The position numbers and the translations under genes were made by a program. Shown piece after piece: positions 6,552 to 13,788 of a stretch of 14,083 nt of DNA (its first letter is position 1; every line of letters starts with the position of its first letter). Under the pieces are notes generated by a model, which was given only the letters and a program-made list of their open reading frames with translations, did no database searches and was not told where the DNA came from. Source of the stretch: Hydrogenothermaceae bacterium (lineage in GTDB: Bacteria; Aquificota; Aquificae; Hydrogenothermales; Hydrogenothermaceae); contig JALSSE010000169.1 of the NCBI GenBank assembly GCA_026984415.1, positions 1-14,083 on the forward strand, given 5' to 3'.

Positions 6552-8357
6552 TTATGCTTCAACTTGTTTTCCTAAAAGTTCTTCAACTTTTTGTTCAATT
6601 TCAGCAGGTATAAATGGTTCTCCTCTGTAAATATTGTACTGAACAATCTTATTTTGTGGAACGTCACTGAACATTTCTATAAACTTAGCTAAATGTCCAA
6701 GGTAGTTTGCTTCAGGAACAAGTAAGATATCAGACATTTCTGCAACTTTCTCAATAGCTTTTCTTGGTAATGGATAAACAAGTTTAGGATAAAGTGCAGC
6801 AACCTTTATTCCTTTCTTTCTTAATCTCTGAACTGCTTCTTTAGTAATAGAAGCTGTTAATCCCCATGTAACAATAGAGATGTCAGCTTTTTCCCCTTCT
6901 TTTAAATCACCTAAATCCCATTCAATCAAATGTGGATTTTCGTCTTCTACATTCTTAATTTTTCTAAATCTCTTATCCATCATTTCAGTTCTTTCTTTTG
7001 GAGTTGTTCTTGGATAAGAGTTTTCTCCGTGCTCAAGACCTGTTGCTGTATAAGGCTTTGGAGATTCTCCAGGAGCTAAGAATGGAGAAATTCCATTATC
7101 TGTAATCTGATATCTGAATATATTGTTTATTTCTTCAGGGCTAACATCTCCCTTTCTAACAATTGGTCTTTCTATAAGTTTTGACTGGATTTCTTTTATA
7201 TTTGGAGTTGGAATTGCTTCAGCCCTTAAAGATAAAGAAGCATCTGTCAAGAATAAAACAGGTAATTGGTATTTCTCTGCCATGTTAAATGACTCAATAG
7301 TTAAGTAGAAGTTTTCTTCAACATTTGTAGGTGCAATAACTATTCTCTGGTCATCTCCATGACCTCCTAATGCTGCTGCAAATAAATCAGCCTGGTCGTG
7401 TTTTGTAGGCATTCCAGTTGAAGGTCCACCCCTTTGAACATCAACAACTACTACAGGAGTTTCAGTAACTGAAGCTAATCCAATAAGCTCTTGCATTAAA
7501 GAAATCCCTGGTCCAGATGTTGCAGTCATAGCTTTAACACCAGTGAAAGAAGCACCTATGATAGCAGCCATTGAAGATATTTCATCTTCAGACTGGTAAA
7601 CATAACCACCAGTTTTTAAAATGATTGGTGCCAAATAGTTACCAACTGTTGTAGCTGGAGTAATAGGATATGCAGCAAAAACTTTTACTCCTGCTGCTGC
7701 TGCACCAAGGGCAATAGCTTCATTTCCTTCTATAATAATTACATCTTTTTTAGGTAAAGGACCTGGAACTTTATAAGGGTCAACTTTCTTAATATTTTCT
7801 TTAACATACTGCTGTGCAACTTCAATTGCTTTAAAGTTCAAATCAACAACATCCTGACCTTTTTTTGAAAATTTTTCTACAATCTCCTGTTTAAGAGATT
7901 CAATCGGCATTCCAAGTAATTCAAAAGTTGCTGCCATTGCTATAACGTTTTTTGTTATATAAGCACCAACTTCCTTTTTAGCCAACTGTGACATAGGAAC
8001 AGCGTAAAGGATTACTCCTTTTGCTTCAAGCTCTTCTATTTCAGGTTCAAAATCTCCACCTTCAGGACCGTCCCAAATCATAACAGTTCCTTCTTTAAGT
8101 AGAGGCTTGTTTACTTCGTAAGCTTCTCCGTTGAAAGCAACTAATATCTGGAAGCCGTCTCCCTGTGATAATATTTTTTCGTCAGACATTCTAACCTGTG
8201 ATAAGGCATAACCACCTTTAATTTCTGCTGGGAAACTTTTGAATGTTACAACTTCATACCCAAGTCTCGCTGCAGCTTTCATAGTGAAGTCACCAGAAGA
8301 TATAACACCTTCTCCACCTTCACCGGCATACTTTACAGTTAAATCAAATGACGCCAT
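6552..8357 (-). CDS. korA: 2-oxoglutarate:ferredoxin oxidoreductase, alpha subunit (gamma-alpha fusion)
   Basis: A 601-residue subunit in which the gamma domain is fused ahead of the alpha domain. Residues 1-190 are the gamma part (GEGGEGVISSGDF at 12-24, then SFPAEIKGGYALSQVR). The alpha part starts near 205 with EGNEAIALGAAAAGVKVFAAYPITP; YPITP (230-234), EDE (257-259), TSGPG (280-284) and QRGGPSTGMPTK (308-319) are the expected pyrimidine-binding and substrate-loop motifs. The C-terminal third (from about 490, VTWGLTASITKEAV) is the transketolase-C-like domain. With KorB it forms the reductive carboxylase making 2-oxoglutarate from succinyl-CoA in the rTCA cycle. Length and fusion match two-subunit KorAB enzymes. 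The ATG has AGGAGG seven bases upstream. It has its own promoter inside a large inverted repeat, although sucD ends only 95 bases upstream. Confidence 0.93.
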   Translation of the reverse strand: MASFDLTVKYAGEGGEGVISSGDFTMKAAARLGYEVVTFKSFPAEIKGGYALSQVRMSDEKILSQGDGFQILVAFNGEAYEVNKPLLKEGTVMIWDGPEGGDFEPEIEELEAKGVILYAVPMSQLAKKEVGAYITKNVIAMAATFELLGMPIESLKQEIVEKFSKKGQDVVDLNFKAIEVAQQYVKENIKKVDPYKVPGPLPKKDVIIIEGNEAIALGAAAAGVKVFAAYPITPATTVGNYLAPIILKTGGYVYQSEDEISSMAAIIGASFTGVKAMTATSGPGISLMQELIGLASVTETPVVVVDVQRGGPSTGMPTKHDQADLFAAALGGHGDDQRIVIAPTNVEENFYLTIESFNMAEKYQLPVLFLTDASLSLRAEAIPTPNIKEIQSKLIERPIVRKGDVSPEEINNIFRYQITDNGISPFLAPGESPKPYTATGLEHGENSYPRTTPKERTEMMDKRFRKIKNVEDENPHLIEWDLGDLKEGEKADISIVTWGLTASITKEAVQRLRKKGIKVAALYPKLVYPLPRKAIEKVAEMSDILLVPEANYLGHLAKFIEMFSDVPQNKIVQYNIYRGEPFIPAEIEQKVEELLGKQVEA

Positions 8358-8388
8358 CTTTTTTCCTCCTTATAAGGGTTTAGTTTAT

Positions 8389-8434
8389 AAAATATAACAT
8401 TGTTTGATTTTATAGTCAAACAGCGTTATATTTT
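8389..8434. repeat. Large inverted repeat over the korA promoter, probable operator
   Basis: Arms of 19 bases, 8389-8407 and 8416-8434, match at 17 of 19 positions around the eight-base spacer TTTTATAG. The core of each arm reads TCAAACA(A/G)(T/C)GTTATATT outward from the centre. Seventeen bases of the left arm and its flank (8393-8409) recur exactly in the iclR promoter, and the right arm's GTCAAACAGCG is close to GTCAAACAACG at the mdh -35. If sucCD transcripts run through, the same repeat could fold as an RNA hairpin and hinder readthrough, which is an alternative explanation. Confidence 0.7.
8391..8419 (-). promoter_or_regulatory. korAB promoter
   Basis: On the minus strand TTGACT (8419-8414) and TATATT (8396-8391) are separated by exactly 17 bases, and TGT immediately before the -10 gives an extended -10. 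It ends 33 bases before the korA start codon. Both hexamers lie inside the arms of the inverted repeat at 8389-8434, so a protein bound there would compete with or contact RNA polymerase. Confidence 0.75.
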
Positions 8435-8452
8435 TTAACGTAGATATATAAC

Positions 8453-9334
8453 TTATTTATTTTTAAGAATTTCTTCAACAACTTCTCCAATTGTAGAAAT
8501 ATTCTGAACTGTTTTAACTCCTGCAGCTTCAAGTGCTTTGTACTTTTCTTCAGCTGTTCCTTTTCCACCTGCAATTATAGCTCCAGCGTGTCCCATTCTT
8601 TTACCTGGAGGTGCTGTAACACCAGCTATATATGCTACAACTGGTTTTGTTACGTTTTCTTTAATAAATTCAGCTGCTTCCTCTTCAGCAGTACCACCAA
8701 TTTCACCAATCATAACAATTGCTTCTGTTTCAGGGTCGTTCTGGAACCACTCTAAAACATCTGAAAAAACTGTTCCGGGAACAGGGTCTCCACCAATACC
8801 AACAGCAGTAGATTGGCCTATTCCCCTTTGTGTTAACTGGAATGCTGCCTCGTAAGTTAGTGTTCCACTTCTTGAAACGAGACCTACATTTCCTTTTTTA
8901 AATATATGTCCAGGCATAATACCAATTTTTGCTTCTTCAGGTGTTATAACACCAGGACAGTTAGGACCTATTAAAACTGTATCTGGGTGGTATTTTTTTA
9001 AATGTTCTTTTACAGGTATCATATCATTTACAGGAATTCCTTCTGTAATACAGATTATAGTTTCTATTCCTGCTGCTGCAGCTTCAAGTATAGAATCAGC
9101 TGCAAATGGTGGTGGAACAAAAATTAATGAACAGTTTGCCCCTGTTTCTTCAACTGCTTTTTTTACAGTGTCAAAAACCGGAATCCCTTCAACTTCCTGT
9201 CCTTCTTTACCAGGTGTTACTCCTGCTACTACCTGTGTTCCGTATGCTTTACACTGTGTAGCGTGGAAACTACCTTCTCTTCCTGTTATACCTTGAACTA
9301 CTACTTTAGTATCCTTATTTACCAATACACTCAT
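8453..9334 (-). CDS. sucD: Succinyl-CoA synthetase, alpha subunit
   Basis: The 293-residue subunit that binds CoA and carries the phosphohistidine in ATP-dependent succinate activation. The N-terminal Rossmann CoA-binding domain shows [11 protein letters not shown] (14-24) and VTPGKEGQ (39-46). The active-site histidine is H249 in [17 protein letters not shown], and GPNCPGVI (123-130) and [11 protein letters not shown] (154-164) are also typical. The length equals ordinary succinyl-CoA synthetase alpha subunits, which argues against the related citryl-CoA synthetase small subunit of Hydrogenobacter. In the rTCA direction it makes succinyl-CoA for KorAB, the next genes downstream. The ATG has AAGGAGG nine bases upstream, and the gene follows sucC by 44 bases. 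No hairpin-plus-U terminator follows, apart from the inverted repeat in the korA promoter. Confidence 0.95.
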   Translation of the reverse strand: MSVLVNKDTKVVVQGITGREGSFHATQCKAYGTQVVAGVTPGKEGQEVEGIPVFDTVKKAVEETGANCSLIFVPPPFAADSILEAAAAGIETIICITEGIPVNDMIPVKEHLKKYHPDTVLIGPNCPGVITPEEAKIGIMPGHIFKKGNVGLVSRSGTLTYEAAFQLTQRGIGQSTAVGIGGDPVPGTVFSDVLEWFQNDPETEAIVMIGEIGGTAEEEAAEFIKENVTKPVVAYIAGVTAPPGKRMGHAGAIIAGGKGTAEEKYKALEAAGVKTVQNISTIGEVVEEILKNK

Positions 9335-9378
9335 TTTTAAATGCCTCCTTAAATTTCTATTTTAAAATTGAAAAGAAG

Positions 9379-10539
9379 TTAACCTGCAACTTCAACAGCT
9401 TTTTTAGCACCTTCCCACATTGTATCAGCAGTAATTAGATTTAATCCTGATTCTGCCAACATCTTTTTACCAAGTTCAACATTTGTTCCTTCCATTCTTA
9501 CAACTATTGGAACGTGCGGTTTAACTTCTTCTGATGCCTTGATAATACCTTCTGCAAGCCTATCACATCTTAAAATTCCACCAAAAATATTTATAAAAAT
9601 GGCTTTAACGTTTGGATCTGAAAGAATTATTTTAAATGCATTTGCTATTTGTTCTGCATTTGCAGAACCACCAACATCTAAGAAGTTTGCAGGTTCTCCA
9701 CCAGCAAGTTTGATTGTGTCCATTGTAGCCATAGCAAGACCTGCACCATTAACCATACATGCAATATTTCCATCAAGTTTTATGTAATTTAGATTGTACT
9801 TTTTAGCTTCAACTTCTAATGGTGATTCCTGTGTAGGGTCTTCCATTTCCATTATGTCAGGATGTTTGAATAGTGCATTATCATCAAAATCAACCTTTGC
9901 ATCTAAAATAACAATATTTCCTTCTTTAGTTAAAACCAACGGGTTAATTTCTACCATTGAGGCATCTTTATCCATATAAGCTTCATATAGTTTAATAAAT
10001 AAAGAAGCTGCTTTATTAAGCAGTTTTTTTGGTAATCCAAGTTTTAAAGCTATTTCCCTTGCCTGAAATGGTCTTAAACCTAAAAATGGGTCTATTACTT
10101 CTGTAATAATTGCTTCAGGGTTAGTTGCTGCGACTTCTTCAATTTCCATTCCCCCTTCTGAAGATGCCATTATAATAGGTTTTGATTTACTTCTATCTAA
10201 TGTGATTGCTACATAAAATTCTTTATCAATGTTTGTCCCTTCTTCAATGTAAAGTCTACTTACAGGTAAACCTTCTGGTCCAGTTTGAAAAGTTACCAAT
10301 GTTTTTCCAAGTAATTCAGCAGCGTATTTTTGTACTTCTTCAATAGAATTTGCTAATTTAACTCCGCCGGCTTTTCCTCTTCCGCCTGCATGTATTTGTG
10401 CCTTTACAACAACTGGCCATGAACAGAGTTCCTGTGCTGCTTCAACCGCCTCTTCAACAGTGAAAGCTGGAAAACCCCTTGGAACAGGTAAACCATACTT
10501 TGCCAAAACCTCTTTTGCCTGATGCTCATGTACTTTCAT
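9379..10539 (-). CDS. sucC: Succinyl-CoA synthetase, beta subunit
   Basis: The 386-residue ATP-grasp subunit that binds nucleotide and succinate. The N-terminus [20 protein letters not shown] is characteristic, followed by the glycine-rich nucleotide loop [10 protein letters not shown] (51-60), the metal-site region SMVEINPLV (194-202), [11 protein letters not shown] (264-274) and the C-terminal flavodoxin-like domain with FLDVGGSA (286-293) and [10 protein letters not shown] (317-326). The length is that of standard SucC (about 388 residues). It sits between the DUF488 gene (24 bases upstream) and sucD (44 bases downstream). The ATG has TAGGAGG five bases upstream. Together with SucD it supplies succinyl-CoA for reductive carboxylation. 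Confidence 0.95.
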   Translation of the reverse strand: MKVHEHQAKEVLAKYGLPVPRGFPAFTVEEAVEAAQELCSWPVVVKAQIHAGGRGKAGGVKLANSIEEVQKYAAELLGKTLVTFQTGPEGLPVSRLYIEEGTNIDKEFYVAITLDRSKSKPIIMASSEGGMEIEEVAATNPEAIITEVIDPFLGLRPFQAREIALKLGLPKKLLNKAASLFIKLYEAYMDKDASMVEINPLVLTKEGNIVILDAKVDFDDNALFKHPDIMEMEDPTQESPLEVEAKKYNLNYIKLDGNIACMVNGAGLAMATMDTIKLAGGEPANFLDVGGSANAEQIANAFKIILSDPNVKAIFINIFGGILRCDRLAEGIIKASEEVKPHVPIVVRMEGTNVELGKKMLAESGLNLITADTMWEGAKKAVEVAG

Positions 10540-10563
10540 ATCAGCCTCCTAAGCTTTTTTATT

Positions 10564-11169
10564 TTATTCAAATAGTACCTTTGTTTTTGGAAATTTTATC
10601 TCCCTTTCTTCCTTTTTATTTTGAAGTTTGTAAAGAAGAATCAGACGCTCTAAAATGATTTTTTCGTTGCTGTATTCTAATAATTCTAAATTATTTTCAT
10701 TTTTCCATCTATTTATAGTATCTGAGAAACTTTCTATATTTTCTCCAACAATGTTAAATACTTCTACTTTAGCCACTTTTTCCATTAATGAACCAACTGC
10801 TAAAAACCTGTGGCAGTCCATAGGGTCTTTTTCTGCACACATTACTGCTACTTTATTTTCTTTACTTATTTTAAAAAGTTTATTCATCCCTTCTCTAAAC
10901 TTTTGTACATCAAGTAAATCTTCTAATTTTGATACTCCTTCTCTAACCCTTTTTTTAACAGTTAATCCGCCAATATAATCACCTAAAAAAGTGTGCTTTA
11001 TATTTTCCTTTTTTAAAGTCTGGTTTAAATTTTCATAATCATAAACAGGAAATGTTTTTGAATAGGAAAAAGTACGAATATCAATTAAAAAATTAATATT
11101 GCTTTTTTTTAAAGTATCTATAAAAGATTCTATTTCAAAGAATGGAGAATAACCAATTGTAAATAGCAA
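10564..11169 (-). CDS. DUF488 family protein
   Basis: A 201-residue protein of the DUF488 family, whose function is not established. The N-terminal MLFTIGYS corresponds to the usual beginning of the family (TIGHS-like), followed by FLIDIRTF (33-40, the family's D-[IV]-R motif), LGDYIGG (62-68) and the diagnostic CAEKDPMDCHR segment around residues 110-120, with two cysteines and a histidine. Hydrophilic C-terminal residues 160-201 are rich in K and E. The start is a TTG at 11169-11167: AAGGAG lies nine bases upstream and no ATG would keep the conserved TIGYS. That ribosome site follows the fumB stop directly, 13 bases separating the genes, so the two are probably translated from one mRNA. Its place between fumB and sucC is unexpected for a gene without a known cycle role. 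Confidence 0.82.
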   Translation of the reverse strand: MLFTIGYSPFFEIESFIDTLKKSNINFLIDIRTFSYSKTFPVYDYENLNQTLKKENIKHTFLGDYIGGLTVKKRVREGVSKLEDLLDVQKFREGMNKLFKISKENKVAVMCAEKDPMDCHRFLAVGSLMEKVAKVEVFNIVGENIESFSDTINRWKNENNLELLEYSNEKIILERLILLYKLQNKKEEREIKFPKTKVLFE

Positions 11170-11182
11170 GGAAATTTCTCCT

Positions 11183-11746
11183 TTATATCTCTATTTTCCT
11201 ATATTTTTTCTGGTTTTCTTCAAAAACATCTCCACCGTATATATCATTTGCTACAATGACTGGAAAGTCTTCAAAGTACAGTTTTCTTATTGCTTCTGTA
11301 CCAAGGTCTTCATAGGCTATTATTTCTGCAGATTTTATATGTTTTGAAAGTAATGCAGCGGTTCCACCAAAAGCTGCAAAGTAAACAGCTTTATATTTTT
11401 TAAGAGCTTCTTTAACAGGTTCAGTTCTATAACCTTTACCTATTGTTCCTTTCAATCCAAGTTCTAACAGTTTAGGTGTGTATTTGTCCATCCTGTAAGC
11501 AGTTGTTGGTCCAGCTGAACCAATAACCTGTCCTGGTTTTGGTGGAGTTGGTCCAACGTAGTATATAACCTGCCCTTTTACATCAAAAGGTAATTTACCT
11601 GTTTTTTCGTACTCTTCTAACATTCTTTTATGGGCTGCATCTCTGGCTGTATAAACATAACCAGTAATTAAAACCCTATCACCTGCCCTTAAATCTTCTA
11701 TCACTTCCTCTGTTAAAGGGGTTGTAATTTTTTTTGGTTCACTCAT
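11183..11746 (-). CDS. fumB: Class I fumarate hydratase, beta (C-terminal type) subunit
   Basis: A 187-residue protein matching the C-terminal domain of class I iron-sulfur fumarases, here a separate subunit. Typical features are the opening ITTPLTEEVIEDLRAGD, VLITGYVYTARDAAHKRM (26-43), YYVGPTPPKPGQVIGSAGPTT (60-80 region), KGYRTEPVKEAL and FAAFGGTAALL. With the alpha subunit it interconverts malate and fumarate; in this context malate is dehydrated in the reductive direction. The ATG has GAGG ahead of it, and the gene follows fumA by 25 bases. The gene symbol is a split-subunit convention, not E. coli fumB. L(+)-tartrate dehydratase beta is homologous, but the neighbours mdh and sucCD make fumarase far more likely. 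Confidence 0.92.
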   Translation of the reverse strand: MSEPKKITTPLTEEVIEDLRAGDRVLITGYVYTARDAAHKRMLEEYEKTGKLPFDVKGQVIYYVGPTPPKPGQVIGSAGPTTAYRMDKYTPKLLELGLKGTIGKGYRTEPVKEALKKYKAVYFAAFGGTAALLSKHIKSAEIIAYEDLGTEAIRKLYFEDFPVIVANDIYGGDVFEENQKKYRKIEI

Positions 11747-11771
11747 TTTCTTTCCTCTTTTTTCAGTAATT

Positions 11772-12617
11772 TTATATCTCTATTTCTTTGTGCCTTGCAG
11801 CATGACACTGGATATTAACTGCAACAGGTAAAGATGCTATGTGTACTGGAGCAATTTCAACTTTAACGTCAACTGCCGTTGTTGAACCTCCAAAACCAAG
11901 AGGTCCAATTCCAAGCTTGTTTATATCTTCTAAAAGTTCTTCTTCAATAGCTGCTATTTTTGGGTCTGGATGTCTTTCTCCAATATGTCTAAATAAAGAT
12001 TTTTTTGCCAGAACAGCCGAATAATCAAATGTTCCACCTATCCCAATACCAACAGTAAAAGGTGGGCAAGCATTAGGTCCTGCATTGGCAACTGTCTGTA
12101 ATATAAACTTTTTAACACCTTCCCAACCATCTGATGGTTTTAACATAATCTGTCTGCTTGTGTTTTCAGAACCACCACCTTTTGCTGCAAATTTTATTTT
12201 AATTTTGTCTCCAGGGACAAAATCGTAATATATCAGTGCTGGTGTGTTATCTCCAGTATTTTTTCTTTCAAAAATAGGGTCATAAGCAAGTGAAGCCCTT
12301 AAATAACCTTCTTTGGTTGCCTCTCTTAATCCTTCATTAATTGCATCGGTAATATTTCCACCTGTTACGTGGACATCCTGTCCAATTTCAACAAAGAAAA
12401 CAGGGTATCCTGTATCCTGACAATAAGCAACTTCTTCGTCAGCTGCAACTTTTGCATTTTCAAGGATTGTATTCAGTATCTCTTTTCCCATTTCTGATTC
12501 TTCTTTTGGAACTGCTTCTTTTATAGCATTAATAAAATCAGACGGGATAAAATATTCTGTATCCATTACAAGCGCTTTAACTACTTCTTTTATTTCATTG
12601 GCATGTATTTCTCTCAT
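11772..12617 (-). CDS. fumA: Class I fumarate hydratase, alpha (N-terminal type) subunit
   Basis: A 281-residue [4Fe-4S] subunit of the two-part class I fumarase. The three expected cluster ligands are C66 (YCQDTGYP), C184 (NACPPFTVGIG) and C271 (QCHAARH). KGGGSENTSRQIMLKP (146-161) and GPLGFGGSTTAVDV (238-251) are family signatures. The length is normal for the separate alpha subunit found in Aquificales and many archaea and anaerobes. It removes water from malate to give fumarate when the cycle runs reductively. The ribosome site GAGAGG overlaps the TGA of mdh, ten bases separate the genes, and translation is probably coupled. The symbol follows the split-subunit convention. The oxygen-labile cluster fits an anaerobic or microaerobic autotroph. 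Confidence 0.93.
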   Translation of the reverse strand: MREIHANEIKEVVKALVMDTEYFIPSDFINAIKEAVPKEESEMGKEILNTILENAKVAADEEVAYCQDTGYPVFFVEIGQDVHVTGGNITDAINEGLREATKEGYLRASLAYDPIFERKNTGDNTPALIYYDFVPGDKIKIKFAAKGGGSENTSRQIMLKPSDGWEGVKKFILQTVANAGPNACPPFTVGIGIGGTFDYSAVLAKKSLFRHIGERHPDPKIAAIEEELLEDINKLGIGPLGFGGSTTAVDVKVEIAPVHIASLPVAVNIQCHAARHKEIEI

Positions 12618-12627
12618 TTTAAACCTC

Positions 12628-13626
12628 TCAAATTAATCCAAGTTCTTTTATTCTTTCAATTCCTGATTTAACTGATTTTACAGAAGATTCCCACATTTTT
12701 TCTTCCTCTTCTGTAAATTCAAGCTTAACTACCTCTTCTACCCCGTGGGCTCCAAGTTTAACAGGGATTCCAATACAGATATCTTCAGCTTTATAAAATT
12801 TACTATCTTCACCATCTAAATAAATAGAACAAGGCATTATCTCTTTTTTATCTTCTAAAATAGCTTCTACCATTTCTACAACTGAAGCTCCAGGGGCATG
12901 GTAAGCAGATGTTCCCATAAGCTCAACAATTTCACCACCACCAAATTTTGTTCTGTTTACTAATTCTTCTAATTTTTCAGGTGAGAACAATTTTGTTAGA
13001 GGTATTCCTCCAACATTTGAAACAGATAGAAGAGGAACCATATCATCACCGTGGCTTCCTAAAACATAAGCATTTATATTTTTTACAGATACTTTAAGTT
13101 CCATTGATATAAATGCCTTAAATCTTGCAGTATCCAAAACACCAGCCATTCCCATTACTCTATTTTTTGGAAAACCTGTTATTTTAAGTGCTGTATAAGT
13201 TAGAACATCTACAGGGTTAGAAACTACAATAACTATAGAATCAGGAGCATAAGAGGATATTCTCTCTGAAATTGTTCTCATTATTCCAACATTTTTAGAT
13301 AAAAGGTCATCTCTACTCATTCCTGGTCTTCTTGGAAATCCAGCAGTAACAACAACTATATCAGAACCTTCAAGGGCTTCATATCCTTCTCCATCTGGTG
13401 TAACTGTAAATCCTTCAACCTCAACATCACATCCTATAGCTGTAGCCATCTGTTTAATATCAAGTGCTTTTCCTTTAACAACTTCAAATGTTTTTTCTTC
13501 TGTAACCCTTGCCAAATCAAACATTTTAATATTTGCCAACTCTTTAATTGCAATAAGATTTGCTACATGCTCTCCAACATTTCCTGCTCCAATTACTGAT
13601 ACTACAGGTCTTTTGTATTCTGCCAT
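12628..13626 (-). CDS. mdh: Malate dehydrogenase (NAD-dependent, LDH-like type)
   Basis: A 332-residue cytosolic enzyme that in the rTCA cycle reduces oxaloacetate to malate. The nucleotide-binding loop is GAGNVG (13-18), and D37 (MFDL) indicates NAD preference. Substrate-binding arginines are R99/R100 and R105 in GFPRRPGMSRDD, plus R168 in LDTARF; the catalytic pair is D165 and H192 (GSHGDDMVPL). An arginine rather than glutamine in the mobile loop identifies malate rather than lactate dehydrogenase. A stretch of about ten residues (39-50, ARVTEEKTFEVV) makes it slightly longer than many relatives. The ATG has GGAGGAG seven bases upstream. It is the first gene of the rTCA cluster, divergent from the IclR-type regulator, and has its own promoter. 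Confidence 0.95.
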   Translation of the reverse strand: MAEYKRPVVSVIGAGNVGEHVANLIAIKELANIKMFDLARVTEEKTFEVVKGKALDIKQMATAIGCDVEVEGFTVTPDGEGYEALEGSDIVVVTAGFPRRPGMSRDDLLSKNVGIMRTISERISSYAPDSIVIVVSNPVDVLTYTALKITGFPKNRVMGMAGVLDTARFKAFISMELKVSVKNINAYVLGSHGDDMVPLLSVSNVGGIPLTKLFSPEKLEELVNRTKFGGGEIVELMGTSAYHAPGASVVEMVEAILEDKKEIMPCSIYLDGEDSKFYKAEDICIGIPVKLGAHGVEEVVKLEFTEEEEKMWESSVKSVKSGIERIKELGLI

Positions 13627-13659
13627 TTATAGACTCCTCCGTACTGTTTTGTCTTTATT

Positions 13660-13688
13660 AGAATATAATTTATAAAAGAGTTTGTCAA
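13660..13688 (-). promoter_or_regulatory. Promoter of the mdh-fum-suc operon
   Basis: On the minus strand a consensus -35 TTGACA (13688-13683) is followed after 17 bases by TATTCT (13665-13660); TATATT two bases closer gives a 15-base spacer instead. The -35 lies at the edge of GTCAAACAACG (plus strand 13684-13694), which matches the korA arm GTCAAACAGCG at ten of eleven bases, in the same position relative to the korA -35. Confidence 0.65.
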
Positions 13689-13736
13689 ACAACGGCTTAT
13701 GACGAAACTGTTTAATATCAACTATTTTTACATATA

Positions 13737-13764
13737 TTGTTAAATAATCAAACAATGTTATAAT
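13737..13764 (+). promoter_or_regulatory. Promoter of the iclR-type gene
   Basis: TTGTTA (13737-13742) and a perfect TATAAT (13759-13764) are 16 bases apart, and TGT before the -10 makes it extended. AATCAAACAATGTTATA (13746-13762), covering most of the spacer and the -10, is identical to the stretch in the korA promoter on the minus strand (8409-8393). Confidence 0.7.
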
Positions 13765-13788
13765 TTTTAAAAGCAGCAGGAGATTTTG

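Noticed and set aside
8538..8855. A 105-codon plus-strand open frame inside sucD, and similar frames opposite other genes such as 882-1082, 9539-9787 and 10655-10978.
   Set aside because: These are antisense shadows of well-supported genes, with no ribosome site and low-complexity Ser/Pro/Ile-rich translations.
8453..10539. The sucCD-like pair as citryl-CoA synthetase (CcsA/CcsB), known in some Aquificales.
   Set aside because: Both lengths (386 and 293 residues) and motifs match ordinary succinyl-CoA synthetase, and the citryl-CoA synthetase subunits are longer by my recollection of the family.
11182..11196. A 15-base direct repeat, TTTATATCTCTATTT, at the 3' ends of fumB and again of fumA (11771-11785).
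   Set aside because: It encodes the similar C-terminal residues (IEI plus TAA) of both subunits. Short AT-rich coding similarity is a sufficient explanation, and no hairpin or site is formed.
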